A stretch of 54,620 bases of DNA from Actinomycetota bacterium (GTDB lineage: Bacteria; Actinomycetota; JAICYB01), in the NCBI GenBank assembly GCA_035536535.1, contig DATLNZ010000159.1:1-54620 (forward strand), in the 5' to 3' direction. How positions within the stretch are numbered: the stretch's first letter is position 1; each line of letters starts with the position of its first letter. Below are positions 32,645 to 42,246 of this stretch, one piece after another. The position numbers were made by a program, and so were the translations under genes. A model generated the notes under the pieces. It did not search any database. It was given only the letters and a program-made list of their open reading frames with translations, and was not told the origin of the DNA.

Positions 32645-34203
32645 CGCTGGGCTCCCTCGAGCACAGTCCGCAGCGGCCCGTGCCCGAACGGCAACTCCCC
32701 GGCCACACGGCGGAGCACGCGCGGGAGCCACGCTGAAAGCTCGGACGCCGTCGCGCTTCCCGGTCCGGCCTTGACCGCCGAATCGGATGCCGCACCGTGC
32801 AGCCACGCGCCCGCCCAGGTGGCGGCCGCGGGAGCAGCCCCCCCGGCGATCAGCGCCGTGATCACCCCGGTCAGGACGTCGCCGGTGCCCGCGGAGGCGA
32901 GTCCCGGCCCCCCGGTGGCGTTCACCAGAACCTCTCCCTTCGGGGTGGCGGTGATCGCGCGCGGCCCCTTCAGGTGGACCACCGCGCCCCACTCCCGCGC
33001 CGCCCGCCGCGCCTCGTCCAGCAGGTCGGGACCGGGCTCGCGTCCGAGCAGATTCCGGAACTCACCCGCATGCGGAGTAAGGACGGTCGCGGCCTCGCGG
33101 TCCCGCAGCACGTCCGGCTGGTCCCGCAGAAGCTCGGCCAGCGCCCACAGGCCGTCTGCGTCCAGGACCACGGGCAACGGCGTCCGCAGTGCATCGCGAA
33201 CCACCTCGGACGGCCCCGGCCCCCGCCCGAGCCCAGGCCCCACGGCCAGGGCACGAGCCTTGCCGAGCGACTGATCGAATCGCTTCAGCGAACTGCCCGT
33301 CAGCATGCCGGACTCCGAATCCAGGCCCACCTTCACTGCCTCCGGCACCCGCACCTCCAGCACGCCCAGGACGTCCTGGGGGACCCCGGCCATCACCATT
33401 CCGGCGCCGGCGCCCAGTGCCCCCAGCACGGTCAGGACCGCCGCCCCGCTCATCCCGGACGACCCGGCGACGACCGCGACCGCGCTCGAGTACTTGTTGG
33501 AGTCGGCAGCGCGCCGGGGAATCACGGCCGCAACGTCAGCGGCATCGGGGAGCTTCACGCTTGTCTGCGGCAACGGGATCCCGATGTCCGCCACGTCCAC
33601 GCGGCCGCACCGCAGCGCCCCGGGGGGCCTGACGTGGCCGACCTTCAGGGCCTGCACGGCTACGGTCACGTCGGCGTGCACGGCCGGACCGTCGACGGCG
33701 CCGCTGCCGGCGTCAACCCCCGAAGCCATGTCCACCGACAGCACGCGCCCGGGGTGGCCTGCGATCGCGGACAGGGCCTCCGCCGCGGGACCGGTCGCCT
33801 CGCCGGAGAACCCGGTCCCGAACACCGCGTCCACCACCAGGTCCGCCCGTTTCGACTCCGCCTGCCACGCGCCGGGACTCCATCCGGCGACCCTTACGGA
33901 CGCCGTGCGCCGCGCAGCTTCCAGGTGCACCGCCGCCGCTCCGGACGGCTGTGCCACGAGAAGGACCGAAGCCCAGGCGCCACGCGCCGCCAGGTGGCGG
34001 GCCACGGCTATGCCGTCGCCGCCGTTGCTCCCCTTCCCGCACACGCACAGGACCCTGCGGCCGTAACCGCCCCGCGTCATGCGCAGGGCGACGGAGGTGC
34101 AGGCAGCCGCCGCGCGGTCCATGAGGATGTGGGCCGGCGTGCCGTCCCGGATCGCCGACTCGTCGGCCTCCCGCATCTCACTTGGAGTCAGGACCGCTTC
34201 CAT
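32641..34203 (-). CDS. nnr: Bifunctional NAD(P)H-hydrate epimerase/dehydratase
   Basis: A 520-residue metabolite-repair enzyme. The N-terminal epimerase domain (about 1-215) has GKGSNGGDG at 56-64 and DAVFGTG. The C-terminal ADP-dependent dehydratase domain (about 220-510) has NKYSSAVAVVAGS, DADGLWAL, TPHAGEF and AGTGDVLTGVI. Together they restore NAD(P)H from its hydrated, damaged forms. It starts ten bases after the glmS stop and couples to alr. Confidence 0.96.
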   Translation of the reverse strand: MEAVLTPSEMREADESAIRDGTPAHILMDRAAAACTSVALRMTRGGYGRRVLCVCGKGSNGGDGIAVARHLAARGAWASVLLVAQPSGAAAVHLEAARRTASVRVAGWSPGAWQAESKRADLVVDAVFGTGFSGEATGPAAEALSAIAGHPGRVLSVDMASGVDAGSGAVDGPAVHADVTVAVQALKVGHVRPPGALRCGRVDVADIGIPLPQTSVKLPDAADVAAVIPRRAADSNKYSSAVAVVAGSSGMSGAAVLTVLGALGAGAGMVMAGVPQDVLGVLEVRVPEAVKVGLDSESGMLTGSSLKRFDQSLGKARALAVGPGLGRGPGPSEVVRDALRTPLPVVLDADGLWALAELLRDQPDVLRDREAATVLTPHAGEFRNLLGREPGPDLLDEARRAAREWGAVVHLKGPRAITATPKGEVLVNATGGPGLASAGTGDVLTGVITALIAGGAAPAAATWAGAWLHGAASDSAVKAGPGSATASELSAWLPRVLRRVAGELPFGHGPLRTVLEGAQR

Positions 34204-34213
34204 CGCGGTCGCG

Positions 34214-36043
34214 TCACTCCACCGTGACCGTCTTGGCGAGGTTCCTCGGGCGGTCCGGGTCGAGCCCGCGGATCCGGGCGACGTAGTAGGCGAGCAGTTG
34301 GAGGGGGATGACGTCGAGCATCGGGGACAGGAGCTCGTGGGTCTGGGGCACCCACAGGACGTGGTCGACCCCCGACGTCGCCGCCTCGTCGCCGTCGTTG
34401 GCGACCAGGACGGTGGTGGCGCCGCGCGCCTTGACCTCCTGGACGTTGGACAGCAGCTTTGCCGAGACCCGGGACCGCGTACCGACCACCACCACCGGGA
34501 CCCCCTTCTCGAGCAGTGCTATGGGACCGTGCTTCATCTCCCCCGCCGGGTAGCCGGAGGCGTGCACGTACGCGATCTCCTTGAGCTTGAGCGCGCCCTC
34601 CAGGGCCACGGGGAAGCCGACGTTGCGTCCGAGGAACAGCGCCAGGGGGGCGTCGGCCATTGCCTCGGCCACGACACGCACATCGCCGGCTCGGTCGATG
34701 CAGGTCTGGACCTTGTCCGGGATCTCCTCCATGCGCTCGAGCAGCTCCCGGGACTCCGACGGGTACACCGCGCCGAGCGTCTGCGCGATGAACAACGCCA
34801 CCGTCTGGAGCGCGGCCACCTGTGTGGTGAACGTCTTCGTGGCGGCCACCGATATCTCGGGCCCGGCCCGCGTGTACAGGACCGCCTCCGCCTCGCGCGC
34901 GATGCTCGAGCCGACGACGTTGGTGACGGCAATGACCCGTGCCTTCTGGTCGCGCGCGTGGCGGACCGCCTCCAGCGTGTCGAGAGTCTCCCCCGACTGC
35001 GAGACCGCGATCACGAGCGTGTTGCGGTGCAGGACGGGGTCCCGGTATCGGAACTCGCTGGCCACCTCGACCTCCACAGCCAGCCGCGACCAGTGCTCGA
35101 TGCCGTGTCGGGCAATCAGGCCGGCATGAAACGCCGATCCGCAAGCGACGATGAAGACCTTGTCTATGCGGCGGATGTCCTCTTCGGTCAGGCGCAGTTC
35201 GTCGAGCTGAATCACGCCGTCGTGCTCCCAGCGCCCCAGCAGCGTGTCGCGCAGCGCCTGCGGCTGCTCGTGGATCTCCTTGAGCATGAAGTCGGGAAAA
35301 CCTCCGCGCTCGGCCGCCGCCTGGTCCCACGTGACTTCCATCGGCTCTACGACCACAGGAAGCCCCGAGAGGTCCGTGACCTCGACGGACCCCTTGCGGA
35401 TCTGGACGACCTGGCCGTCTCCCAGGGCCAGCACCCGGCGCGTGTAGCCCAAGAGGGCGGGGATGTCCGATGCCAGAAAAGACTCCCCTTCCCCCAGGCC
35501 CACGATCAGCGGGGCCGACATCCGCGCTCCGACCACGAGATCAGGGTCATCCGCGCTCACCACGGCTATCGCATACGCCCCCTGAAGCTCCGCGACCGCC
35601 TCCCGGACGGCGTGGGCCAAGCCATCCTCGCCGAGCTTTTCCTCGATGAGGTGAGCGATGACCTCTGTGTCGGTGTCGGACCGAAGCTGATGCCCACGCT
35701 TCTCGAGATGGGCCCGGACCTCAGCGAAGTTCTCGATGATGCCGTTGTGCACCACCGCGATCCGCCCGGAGCAGTCGGTGTGAGGGTGCGCGTTGGAGTC
35801 GCTGGGAGGCCCGTGCGTGGCCCACCTCGTATGACCGATGCCGGACTCTCCCGACGGAGGCGCGGAGGCAATCGCCTGCTGCAGCTGTGACAGGGCGCCC
35901 TTGCGCCGGACGATCTCCACTCCCCCGGGGCCGGACATGGCCACGCCGGCGGAGTCGTAGCCCCGGTACTCGAGCCTGGCGAGGCCGTCCAGAAGCACGT
36001 CCAGAGCGCGTCTCGAACCTGTGTAACCGACGATTCCGCACAT
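34214..36043 (-). CDS. glmS: Glutamine-fructose-6-phosphate aminotransferase
   Basis: A 609-residue enzyme that makes glucosamine-6-phosphate from fructose-6-phosphate and glutamine. The catalytic Cys is the second residue (MCGIVGYTG), exposed after removal of Met. Residues up to about 240 form the class II glutaminase domain (EYRGYDSAGVA, GHTRWATHG, HNGIIEN); two SIS domains follow (SQSGETLDT, LGRNVGFPVALEGALKLKE), ending in PRNLAKTVTVE. It starts one base after the glmM stop, so successive pathway steps are co-expressed. Confidence 0.98.
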   Translation of the reverse strand: MCGIVGYTGSRRALDVLLDGLARLEYRGYDSAGVAMSGPGGVEIVRRKGALSQLQQAIASAPPSGESGIGHTRWATHGPPSDSNAHPHTDCSGRIAVVHNGIIENFAEVRAHLEKRGHQLRSDTDTEVIAHLIEEKLGEDGLAHAVREAVAELQGAYAIAVVSADDPDLVVGARMSAPLIVGLGEGESFLASDIPALLGYTRRVLALGDGQVVQIRKGSVEVTDLSGLPVVVEPMEVTWDQAAAERGGFPDFMLKEIHEQPQALRDTLLGRWEHDGVIQLDELRLTEEDIRRIDKVFIVACGSAFHAGLIARHGIEHWSRLAVEVEVASEFRYRDPVLHRNTLVIAVSQSGETLDTLEAVRHARDQKARVIAVTNVVGSSIAREAEAVLYTRAGPEISVAATKTFTTQVAALQTVALFIAQTLGAVYPSESRELLERMEEIPDKVQTCIDRAGDVRVVAEAMADAPLALFLGRNVGFPVALEGALKLKEIAYVHASGYPAGEMKHGPIALLEKGVPVVVVGTRSRVSAKLLSNVQEVKARGATTVLVANDGDEAATSGVDHVLWVPQTHELLSPMLDVIPLQLLAYYVARIRGLDPDRPRNLAKTVTVE

Positions 36044-36044
36044 G

Positions 36045-37448
36045 TCAGGCCCCCTTCCCCGCCGACGCCGGTCCGGCCGGCTGCGCAGCGGCAGGTTCGT
36101 CGTGACCGTTCAGGTCACGGTGCACCATGGCGGCGATCGCTTCGGCTCCCGACCGCGCGTCGGCTTCCGTCGCGGCCTCGACCATGACACGGACCAGGGG
36201 CTCTGTCCCGGAGGCCCTCACCAGGACGCGTCCCTGGTCCCCGAGCCTGGCCTCCACCGCCCTGACGGCGTCCAATACGCCGACCGCGGAACCGAGCCCG
36301 TCGCGAGCGGAAGTCCTCACGTTCAGCAGGACCTGCGGGAAGGGCCGGAACGGGACGACGCCCTCGAGGCGCCCGCCTTCCTCGGCTACCGCCTCCAGCA
36401 GCCCCAGCGCCGTCAGAATCCCGTCCCCGGTCGTGGCCAGGTCCAGGCGCAAAATGTGACCTGACTGCTCGCCGCCGCACACGATGCCCTTTGTGCGCAT
36501 GGCGTCGAGCACATGTCGGTCGCCGACCGGGGTCTCCACAAGCGAAATCCCCTCCCGTGCAGACCACGCCCTGAGCGCCTGGTTCGCCATCACCGTCACC
36601 GCGACCATGTCGTGCGTCAGGCGGCCTCGCCTTCTCAGGCGTGATGCCAGGATGGCGAGAATCGCGTCGCCGTCCACCACGGCCCCGGACTCGTCACCGG
36701 CCAGGACCCGGTCCGCGTCGCCATCGTGGGTCAGTCCGATAGACCCGGACTCCGCCGCCGCCGCCGCGACCACCTCCGGGTGGGTGGCTCCACAGCCGTC
36801 ATTGATCATCGCCCCGTCCGGCTCGCCGTGGATCTCCGCGACCTCCACTCCGAGCCTGCGCAGGATCTCCGGCGCCAGTCCGCACGCGGCTCCGTGGGCG
36901 CAGTCGACCACGACCTTCAGGCCGCGCAGGTCGGCGGTAACCGACTGCTCGAGGTGTGAGAGGTATCTCTCGCGAGCGTCCGGAATCCACCGGACCGAAC
37001 CGACGTCAACTCCGGCAGGAAGTGCCGCCGGCTGCCCGATCAGCTGCTCCAGCGCCTCCTCCCGGATCTCCGAGGGCTTCCATCCTCCCGGACCGAACAC
37101 CTTGATCCCGTTGTCGGCCGCGGGGTTGTGCGACGCGGACAGCACCACGCCCGCATCGGCGCCGTCGCCCGCTACGAGAAAGGCGACGGCAGCGGTCGGC
37201 ACCACTCCCGCCAGAAGGACGTCGGCCCCCGCGGACGCCAGGCCCGCCACGAGCGCCGCCTCCAGCAGGGGACCGGAGGGCCGGGTGTCCCGTCCGACGA
37301 CGACGCGCGGACGGGCAGACGTGCCCTGGCCGAGGACGCCCGTCGACGCGGCACGGGCGACTGCACGGCCCACGTCCAGCGCGAGCTCCGCGGAAAGATC
37401 TGCGTTGGCCCGGCCGCGGATGCCGTCGGTTCCGAAGAGCCTGCCCAT
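36045..37448 (-). CDS. glmM: Phosphoglucosamine mutase
   Basis: A 467-residue enzyme converting glucosamine-6-phosphate to glucosamine-1-phosphate. The phosphoserine is S106 in LSASHNPAADNGIK, the metal loop is DGDADR, and the N-terminus GRLFGTDGIRG is diagnostic. A tail of about 15 Ala/Pro-rich residues extends past the usual end. It follows rpsI by 39 bases and is the first of the cell-wall precursor genes attached to the ribosomal cluster. Confidence 0.98.
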   Translation of the reverse strand: MGRLFGTDGIRGRANADLSAELALDVGRAVARAASTGVLGQGTSARPRVVVGRDTRPSGPLLEAALVAGLASAGADVLLAGVVPTAAVAFLVAGDGADAGVVLSASHNPAADNGIKVFGPGGWKPSEIREEALEQLIGQPAALPAGVDVGSVRWIPDARERYLSHLEQSVTADLRGLKVVVDCAHGAACGLAPEILRRLGVEVAEIHGEPDGAMINDGCGATHPEVVAAAAAESGSIGLTHDGDADRVLAGDESGAVVDGDAILAILASRLRRRGRLTHDMVAVTVMANQALRAWSAREGISLVETPVGDRHVLDAMRTKGIVCGGEQSGHILRLDLATTGDGILTALGLLEAVAEEGGRLEGVVPFRPFPQVLLNVRTSARDGLGSAVGVLDAVRAVEARLGDQGRVLVRASGTEPLVRVMVEAATEADARSGAEAIAAMVHRDLNGHDEPAAAQPAGPASAGKGA

Positions 37449-37487
37449 CTCAGCCCTTTCGATGGCCCGGCGGCGAGGCCGGAGGCG

Positions 37488-37880
37488 TCAGCGCTTCGAG
37501 AACTGCGGGGCCTTGCGAGCCTTGCGCAGGCCGTACTTCTTCCGCTCCTTGACACGCGGGTCGCGCGTCAGGAGCCCGGCCCGCTTGAGTGCAGGCCGCT
37601 GCTCGGGGTCCAGTTCGAGGATCGCGCGGGCAACCCCCAGGCGCAGTGCACCGGACTGCCCCGTCGTACCCCCGCCCTCGACGCGCGCAATCACGCTGTA
37701 GCGGCCTTCCATCCCGGCCACCCGGAGCGGGTCCATGATCCTCATGCGCTGCACGCGGGACGTGACGTAATTGTCGAAGGTGCGGTCGTTGACCGTGATG
37801 GTTCCGTCCCCGGGAAGGACCCTCACGCGCGCGACGGCGCCCTTGCGCCGTCCTGTTCCCCAACCGATGCGATCCGCCAC
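37488..37880 (-). CDS. rpsI: Small-subunit ribosomal protein S9
   Basis: A 130-residue S9 with [12 protein letters not shown] near the N-terminus and the invariant C-terminal KAPQFSKR that reaches the ribosomal P site. It lies five bases after rplM, the usual rplM-rpsI pair. Confidence 0.98.
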   Translation of the reverse strand: MADRIGWGTGRRKGAVARVRVLPGDGTITVNDRTFDNYVTSRVQRMRIMDPLRVAGMEGRYSVIARVEGGGTTGQSGALRLGVARAILELDPEQRPALKRAGLLTRDPRVKERKKYGLRKARKAPQFSKR

Positions 37881-37885
37881 GTCTC

Positions 37886-38389
37886 CTACGCCTCCTTGTT
37901 ATCACTGGATTCGGGAGCCGCGCCCGCGAAAGCGGGGGCTCCGCGATGGCCGGCCGCCAGCGTCGCCGGCAGCGGCTCGGGCTTCTGGGCCTCGTGTGGA
38001 TGCTCGGGGCCGCGGTAGACCTTCAGCTTGCGGATCTGCTGGCGGCCCAGCCGCCTCTTCGGGAGCATTCCCCAGACGGCCTTCTCAACCGCCCGTTCCG
38101 GATGCGTCTGAAGGAGCTTGCCGTACTCGATCGACCTCAGCCCCCCCGGATACCCGGAGTGGCGGTGGAACAGCTTCTTCTCCAGCTTGTTGCCGGTCAG
38201 CTTGATCTTCTCCGCGTTCACCACGATGACGAAGTCGCCCGTGTCCAGGTGCGGCGTGAACTGAGGCTTGTGCTTGCCCCTCAGCACGACGGCGATCTGC
38301 GTCGCCAGTCGTCCCAGCACCTGGTCGGTCGCGTCGACGACGTACCAGTGCCGCGGCACTTCTCCTGGCTTGGCCGAGTAGGTCTTCAT
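37886..38389 (-). CDS. rplM: Large-subunit ribosomal protein L13
   Basis: A 167-residue L13. [38 protein letters not shown] and the [18 protein letters not shown] region are typical. The tail of about 25 Pro/Ala-rich residues (KPEPLPATL onward) is an extension beyond the E. coli length of 142. The ATG at 38389 has a purine-rich AGGGA upstream. Confidence 0.98.
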   Translation of the reverse strand: MKTYSAKPGEVPRHWYVVDATDQVLGRLATQIAVVLRGKHKPQFTPHLDTGDFVIVVNAEKIKLTGNKLEKKLFHRHSGYPGGLRSIEYGKLLQTHPERAVEKAVWGMLPKRRLGRQQIRKLKVYRGPEHPHEAQKPEPLPATLAAGHRGAPAFAGAAPESSDNKEA

Positions 38390-38400
38390 GGTCCCTTCCT

Positions 38401-39201
38401 TCAGATCGTCGCGGGCTGAGGCACGGAAGCCCACGGCCACGCCGCGGCCGCGCGCCGGGGCCAGGGGGCATCCTCGTAAAGCACCTCGGTCAGAGTCAAG
38501 CCGCGGGCGGGGGCGACGTTGCCGGCTCCCGCACGGCTGCGCGACTCGAGCAGCTGCTCCATCCAAGACAGAGGCCTGCGTCCCGAAGCCACCTCGAGGG
38601 CCGAGCCCATGATGCTCCGCACCATCTGGTGCAGGAAAGCGTTGGCGGACAGCCGGCACATGACCAGCGACCCGGACCTGCGGCAGGACGCCTCCACGAC
38701 CGTCCGGACCGGTGACTGATCGTCGCGGATCCGGGCAAAGGAACTGAAGTCATGCGTGCCGACGATGGACGCCAGAGCCTCCGCGAGCAGGTCGTCGTCG
38801 AGAGTGCGTGGCTCCCAGATCGAGAACCGGTCCATGAGGGGGTTGCGGACGTCGGCGTTCCATAGCAGGTAGACGTAGGTCCGGCCACGCGCTGAGTGCC
38901 TGGCGTGAAAGCCCTCCGGCCCCTGCTGCGCGTCCTCGAGGCTCAGATCGGACGGCAGCAGGCCCGCGGCCCCGCGCAGGATCCGCTCGGCGTCGGCCTC
39001 CGGATCCTCGAACGACACGACCTGGCCCGTCGCGTGGACGCCGGCGTCGGTGCGGCCGGCAGCGGCGATACGGACTTCCCGTCCGAGGACCTGCTCCAGC
39101 GCGGACTCGATCTCACCCTGGACAGTCCGCACGCCCGGCTGGACCTGGAATCCGGCGAAGGCGGTGCCGTCGTAGGAGACGAGCAGCCTCACGAGGGACA
39201 A
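38401..39201 (-). CDS. truA: tRNA pseudouridine(38-40) synthase
   Basis: A 266-residue enzyme that isomerises uridines 38-40 of the tRNA anticodon arm. The catalytic Asp is D52 in [22 protein letters not shown] and [11 protein letters not shown] are also conserved. The TTG at 39201 is chosen because GGAGG lies seven bases upstream; a GTG nine bases downstream is the alternative but its spacing is poor. It begins two bases after rplQ, its common neighbour. Confidence 0.95.
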   Translation of the reverse strand: MSLVRLLVSYDGTAFAGFQVQPGVRTVQGEIESALEQVLGREVRIAAAGRTDAGVHATGQVVSFEDPEADAERILRGAAGLLPSDLSLEDAQQGPEGFHARHSARGRTYVYLLWNADVRNPLMDRFSIWEPRTLDDDLLAEALASIVGTHDFSSFARIRDDQSPVRTVVEASCRRSGSLVMCRLSANAFLHQMVRSIMGSALEVASGRRPLSWMEQLLESRSRAGAGNVAPARGLTLTEVLYEDAPWPRRAAAAWPWASVPQPATI

Positions 39202-39203
39202 GA

Positions 39204-39575
39204 TCAGTCCTCCTTGCCCGGCTGGTCTACGAACTCGACGATGGCCATGGGGGCGGCGTCGCCGCGGCGGTAGCCGAGCTTCAGGATGCGGGTGTAGCCG
39301 CCCGGCCGTTCCCCCACCCTGGGGGCGACCTCGGCGAAAAGACGGTGCACGATCCCCTTGTCACGCAGCTCCGACAGCACCATCCGTCTGGAGTGGACGT
39401 CACCGCGGCGGGCCTTCGTGATCAGGTTCTCCACAAAGGGGCGCAGCCGCTTGGCTTTCGTGTGCGTGGTCACGATCCTGCCGTGCTCGATGAGCGACCG
39501 GGAGAGGTTGCGCATGATGGCGCGCTCATGGGAGGCACTGCCTCCCATCCGGGGACCGCGTGTGGGGGCCGCCAT
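39204..39575 (-). CDS. rplQ: Large-subunit ribosomal protein L17
   Basis: A 123-residue L17 with HERAIMRNLSRSLIEHGRI, TTHTKAKRLRP and the closing GYRRGDAAPMAIVEFV. The ATG lies one base after the rpoA stop. Confidence 0.98.
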   Translation of the reverse strand: MAAPTRGPRMGGSASHERAIMRNLSRSLIEHGRIVTTHTKAKRLRPFVENLITKARRGDVHSRRMVLSELRDKGIVHRLFAEVAPRVGERPGGYTRILKLGYRRGDAAPMAIVEFVDQPGKED

Positions 39576-39576
39576 G

Positions 39577-40512
39577 CTACAGCCCCTTCTCCTTGAGCCC
39601 CAGGCCCATCTCCTTGAGCTTCTCGTCGACTTCGACCACCGACTTCTCCCCGAAGTTGCGGATGTCCATGAGGTCTTCCATCGAGTACTCCAGCAGCTGG
39701 CCCAGCGTGTTGATCCCCTCGCGCTTGAGGCAGTTGAGCGCCCGGACCGAAAGGTCCAGCTGCTCCACGGGGCGTTCCGTATCGACGCGGGGGCCGGGAC
39801 CGGCCTGCTTTTCGTCGCGTCGTTCCGCCCCCTCCTCGAGCTCGTCGAACAGGCCGACCAGCTGTCCGAGGTGGCGCGCCGCGTGCATGGTCGCCTCCTT
39901 CGGCGCCACAGCGCCGTTCGTCTCGACCTCCAGCACGAGCCGGTCGTAGTTGGTCATCTGCTCGACCCGCGTGTGCTCAACGACGTACGTCACGCGCCGG
40001 ACCGGCGAGAACATGGCGTCCACGAGAATCTCACCGATGACGTCCCGGCCGGCCATGCGGTCGGCCACCTGGTAGCCACGGCCACGGGAGACGGTCAGCT
40101 CGATGTCGAGCTTCCCCTTGGTGTTCAGCGAGGCGATGTGGGAGTCGCGGTTGATGATCTCGACCCCAGCCGGGGCCTCTATGTCGCCGGCCACGACTTC
40201 CTTCGCGCCGCGGGCACGCAGGTGAAGCGAGGCAGTCGCCTCGTCGCCCTCGAGCCGAACGACCACGTCCTTCAGGTTGAGGACGATGTCGGTGACGTCC
40301 TCCTTGACGCCGGCGACGGTGGTGAACTCGTGGAGCACGCCGTCGATCTTGGCGGCCGTGATGGCCGCCCCTGGGACCGAAGAAAGCAAAGTCCGGCGCA
40401 TGGCGTTTCCGAGCGTGTAGCCGAACCCCGGCTCGAGCGGCTCGATCACGAACTTCGAGATCGACTCCGAGACGGGTTCCTCTGAAACGGTCGCCCTGGC
40501 AATCGTGAGCAC
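39577..40512 (-). CDS. rpoA: RNA polymerase alpha subunit
   Basis: A 311-residue alpha subunit. The N-terminal dimerisation domain (about 1-230) contains FVIEPLEPGFGYTLGNAMRR; a linker of about 20 residues is followed by the C-terminal domain (about 250-311; LSVRALNCLKREGINTLGQL) that contacts promoter UP elements and regulators. The GTG at 40512 has AAGGAGG four bases upstream, a strong site. Middle of the alpha operon. Confidence 0.99.
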   Translation of the reverse strand: MLTIARATVSEEPVSESISKFVIEPLEPGFGYTLGNAMRRTLLSSVPGAAITAAKIDGVLHEFTTVAGVKEDVTDIVLNLKDVVVRLEGDEATASLHLRARGAKEVVAGDIEAPAGVEIINRDSHIASLNTKGKLDIELTVSRGRGYQVADRMAGRDVIGEILVDAMFSPVRRVTYVVEHTRVEQMTNYDRLVLEVETNGAVAPKEATMHAARHLGQLVGLFDELEEGAERRDEKQAGPGPRVDTERPVEQLDLSVRALNCLKREGINTLGQLLEYSMEDLMDIRNFGEKSVVEVDEKLKEMGLGLKEKGL

Positions 40513-40552
40513 AAAGCCTCCTTATGCGTAAGAAGCGAAACTGCCCGCGGAT

Positions 40553-41182
40553 CTACCGCGAGTAGAACTCGACGATGAACGACTCCTTGACGGGGACGTC
40601 GATCTCGCCTCGCTCGGGCAGGGAGGTCACCTTGGCCTCCATGCGTGAGTAGTCAGCCGAGACCCAGGAGGGGACCGTTCGCGACTGCGCACGCTCGGTT
40701 GCTTCCTGGACCCGGACGATTCCCCGGGACTTCTCCTTCACGGAGACGACGTCCCCGGGTCGGCACAAAAAGGACGGGATGTTCGTGAGACGCCCGTTGA
40801 CAAGGACGTGACGGTGCAGGACCAGCTGCCGGGCGTCGTCACGCGAGTGGGCGAACCCGGCCCGGTACACGACGTTGTCCAAGCGGCGCTCCAGAATCCG
40901 GAGCAGGTTCTCACCGGTGGCGCCCTTCTGGCGGGCAGCCACGCCGTAATAGCCACGGAACTGCTTCTCCAGCACGCCGTAGATCCGGCGCGCCTTCTGC
41001 TTCTCACGCAGCCGCTCCAGGTACGGCGATGCCTTGCCGGCGCGCCGGCGGCCGTGCTGGCCCGGCGGGATCGGACGCTTTTCGATGGGGCACTTGGGGG
41101 TCTCGCACTTGCTGCCCTTGAGATACAGCTTGATCCCCTCGCGCCGGCAGTGCCTGCAGTCGGCCTCCGCGTATCTGGCCAT
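40553..41182 (-). CDS. rpsD: Small-subunit ribosomal protein S4, zinc-binding form
   Basis: A 209-residue S4 of the C+ type: C9, C12, C26 and C31 form the zinc site. The S4 RNA-binding domain (RRLDNVVYRAGFA ... VLVNGRLTNIPS) is intact. In many bacteria S4 represses its own operon by binding the leader mRNA. The ATG is at 41182, two bases after rpsK; an upstream in-frame ATG overlapping rpsK is less likely. Confidence 0.98.
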   Translation of the reverse strand: MARYAEADCRHCRREGIKLYLKGSKCETPKCPIEKRPIPPGQHGRRRAGKASPYLERLREKQKARRIYGVLEKQFRGYYGVAARQKGATGENLLRILERRLDNVVYRAGFAHSRDDARQLVLHRHVLVNGRLTNIPSFLCRPGDVVSVKEKSRGIVRVQEATERAQSRTVPSWVSADYSRMEAKVTSLPERGEIDVPVKESFIVEFYSR

Positions 41183-41184
41183 GG

Positions 41185-41586
41185 CTACACCCTCCGCCGC
41201 TTGCGGGGACGGCACCCGTTGTGGGGCACCGGCGTCACATCGGTGATGCTGGCGACCTCGAGGCCGGCGGCCTGCAGCGCCCGAATGGCCGTCTCGCGTC
41301 CGGAGCCGGGGCCCTTGACGAAGACGTCCACTCGCCGCATGCCGTGCTCCATCGCCTTGCGCGCGGCGGCCTCGGCCGCCAGCTGCGCCGCGAACGGAGT
41401 CGACTTGCGGGAACCCTTGAAGCCGACGGTGCCGCCCGTCGACCAGGAGACCACACCACCCTCGGGATCCGTGATCGCGATGGTCGTGTTGTTGAAGCTG
41501 GACTTTATGTGGGCCTCGCCGGCGGCGATGTTCTTTCGCTCGCGCCGCTTTACGCGCTCGCCGACACCCTTCTTCTTCGCAGTCAC
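41185..41586 (-). CDS. rpsK: Small-subunit ribosomal protein S11
   Basis: A 133-residue S11 with [21 protein letters not shown] and the C-terminal [16 protein letters not shown] start at 41586, 32 bases after rpsM. Confidence 0.98.
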   Translation of the reverse strand: MTAKKKGVGERVKRRERKNIAAGEAHIKSSFNNTTIAITDPEGGVVSWSTGGTVGFKGSRKSTPFAAQLAAEAAARKAMEHGMRRVDVFVKGPGSGRETAIRALQAAGLEVASITDVTPVPHNGCRPRKRRRV

Positions 41587-41618
41587 CCGTTACCGCTCCC
41601 GTCCGGACGCCACTGGGA

Positions 41619-42005
41619 CTATCCCTTCTTGCCGACCTTCTTCTTCTTGGCCCCCACCGTCTTGCGGGGACCCTTGCGCGTGCGGGCGTTGGTCTGAGTG
41701 CGCTGTCCCCGGACAGGCAGTCCGAGGACGTGCCTCATGCCCTGGTAGGACCCGATCTCGATCTTTCGGCGGATGTTCTCCTGAACCTCCCGCCGCAACT
41801 CGCCCTCGACCTTCACGTTTACGTCGATCCACTGCCTGATCCGGGCGACCTCCTCGTCGCTCAGGTCGCGTACCTTGGCCGCGGGATCGATGTTCGCGCG
41901 CTCGCAGATCTGCTTCGCCTTCACGTTGCCCACACCGAAGATGTAGGTCAGGGACACGTCCGCGCGCTTGTCGCGCGGCAGGTCGACCCCCGCGATACGT
42001 GCCAA
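41619..42005 (-). CDS. rpsM: Small-subunit ribosomal protein S13
   Basis: A 128-residue S13. [20 protein letters not shown], the [20 protein letters not shown] block and a Lys-rich tail are typical. ATG one base after the rpmJ stop. Confidence 0.98.
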   Translation of the reverse strand: MARIAGVDLPRDKRADVSLTYIFGVGNVKAKQICERANIDPAAKVRDLSDEEVARIRQWIDVNVKVEGELRREVQENIRRKIEIGSYQGMRHVLGLPVRGQRTQTNARTRKGPRKTVGAKKKKVGKKG

Positions 42006-42006
42006 A

Positions 42007-42123
42007 TCAGGCCCCCTGGCGCTGCTTGTGGCGCGGGTTCTCGCAGATCACGAGAACCCGGCCGTGCCGGCGGATGACCTTGCACTTGTCACACATCTTC
42101 TTCACGGACGCGCGAACCTTCAC
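42007..42123 (-). CDS. rpmJ: Large-subunit ribosomal protein L36
   Basis: A 38-residue L36, easily missed because of its size and GTG start. It reads [17 protein letters not shown] and continues to the expected KQRQGA end. Zinc ligands C11, C14, C27 and H32 are complete. A purine-rich AGG precedes the GTG at 42123. It heads the rpmJ-rpsM-rpsK-rpsD-rpoA-rplQ set and may have its own promoter at 42211-42239. Confidence 0.95.
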   Translation of the reverse strand: MKVRASVKKMCDKCKVIRRHGRVLVICENPRHKQRQGA

Positions 42124-42210
42124 TACGCCTGCTTTCTGTCGGTTTCAAGCTCTCGCCCTAGGCCCGGACGCGCGAACGCGGCCGTACCCTTGCCGGGGCG
42201 GCGAACGGCA

Positions 42211-42239
42211 AGTTTAGCGTAGTCGGCCCCCTGCGTCGA
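42211..42239 (-). promoter_or_regulatory. Predicted internal promoter ahead of rpmJ
   Basis: On the - strand: TCGACG (-35, 42234-42239), 17-base spacer, TAAACT (-10, 42211-42216), in the 123-base gap between map and rpmJ. Moderate match. The gap holds no gene; infA, which usually sits here, is missing. Confidence 0.4.
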
Positions 42240-42246
42240 CCGCCGC

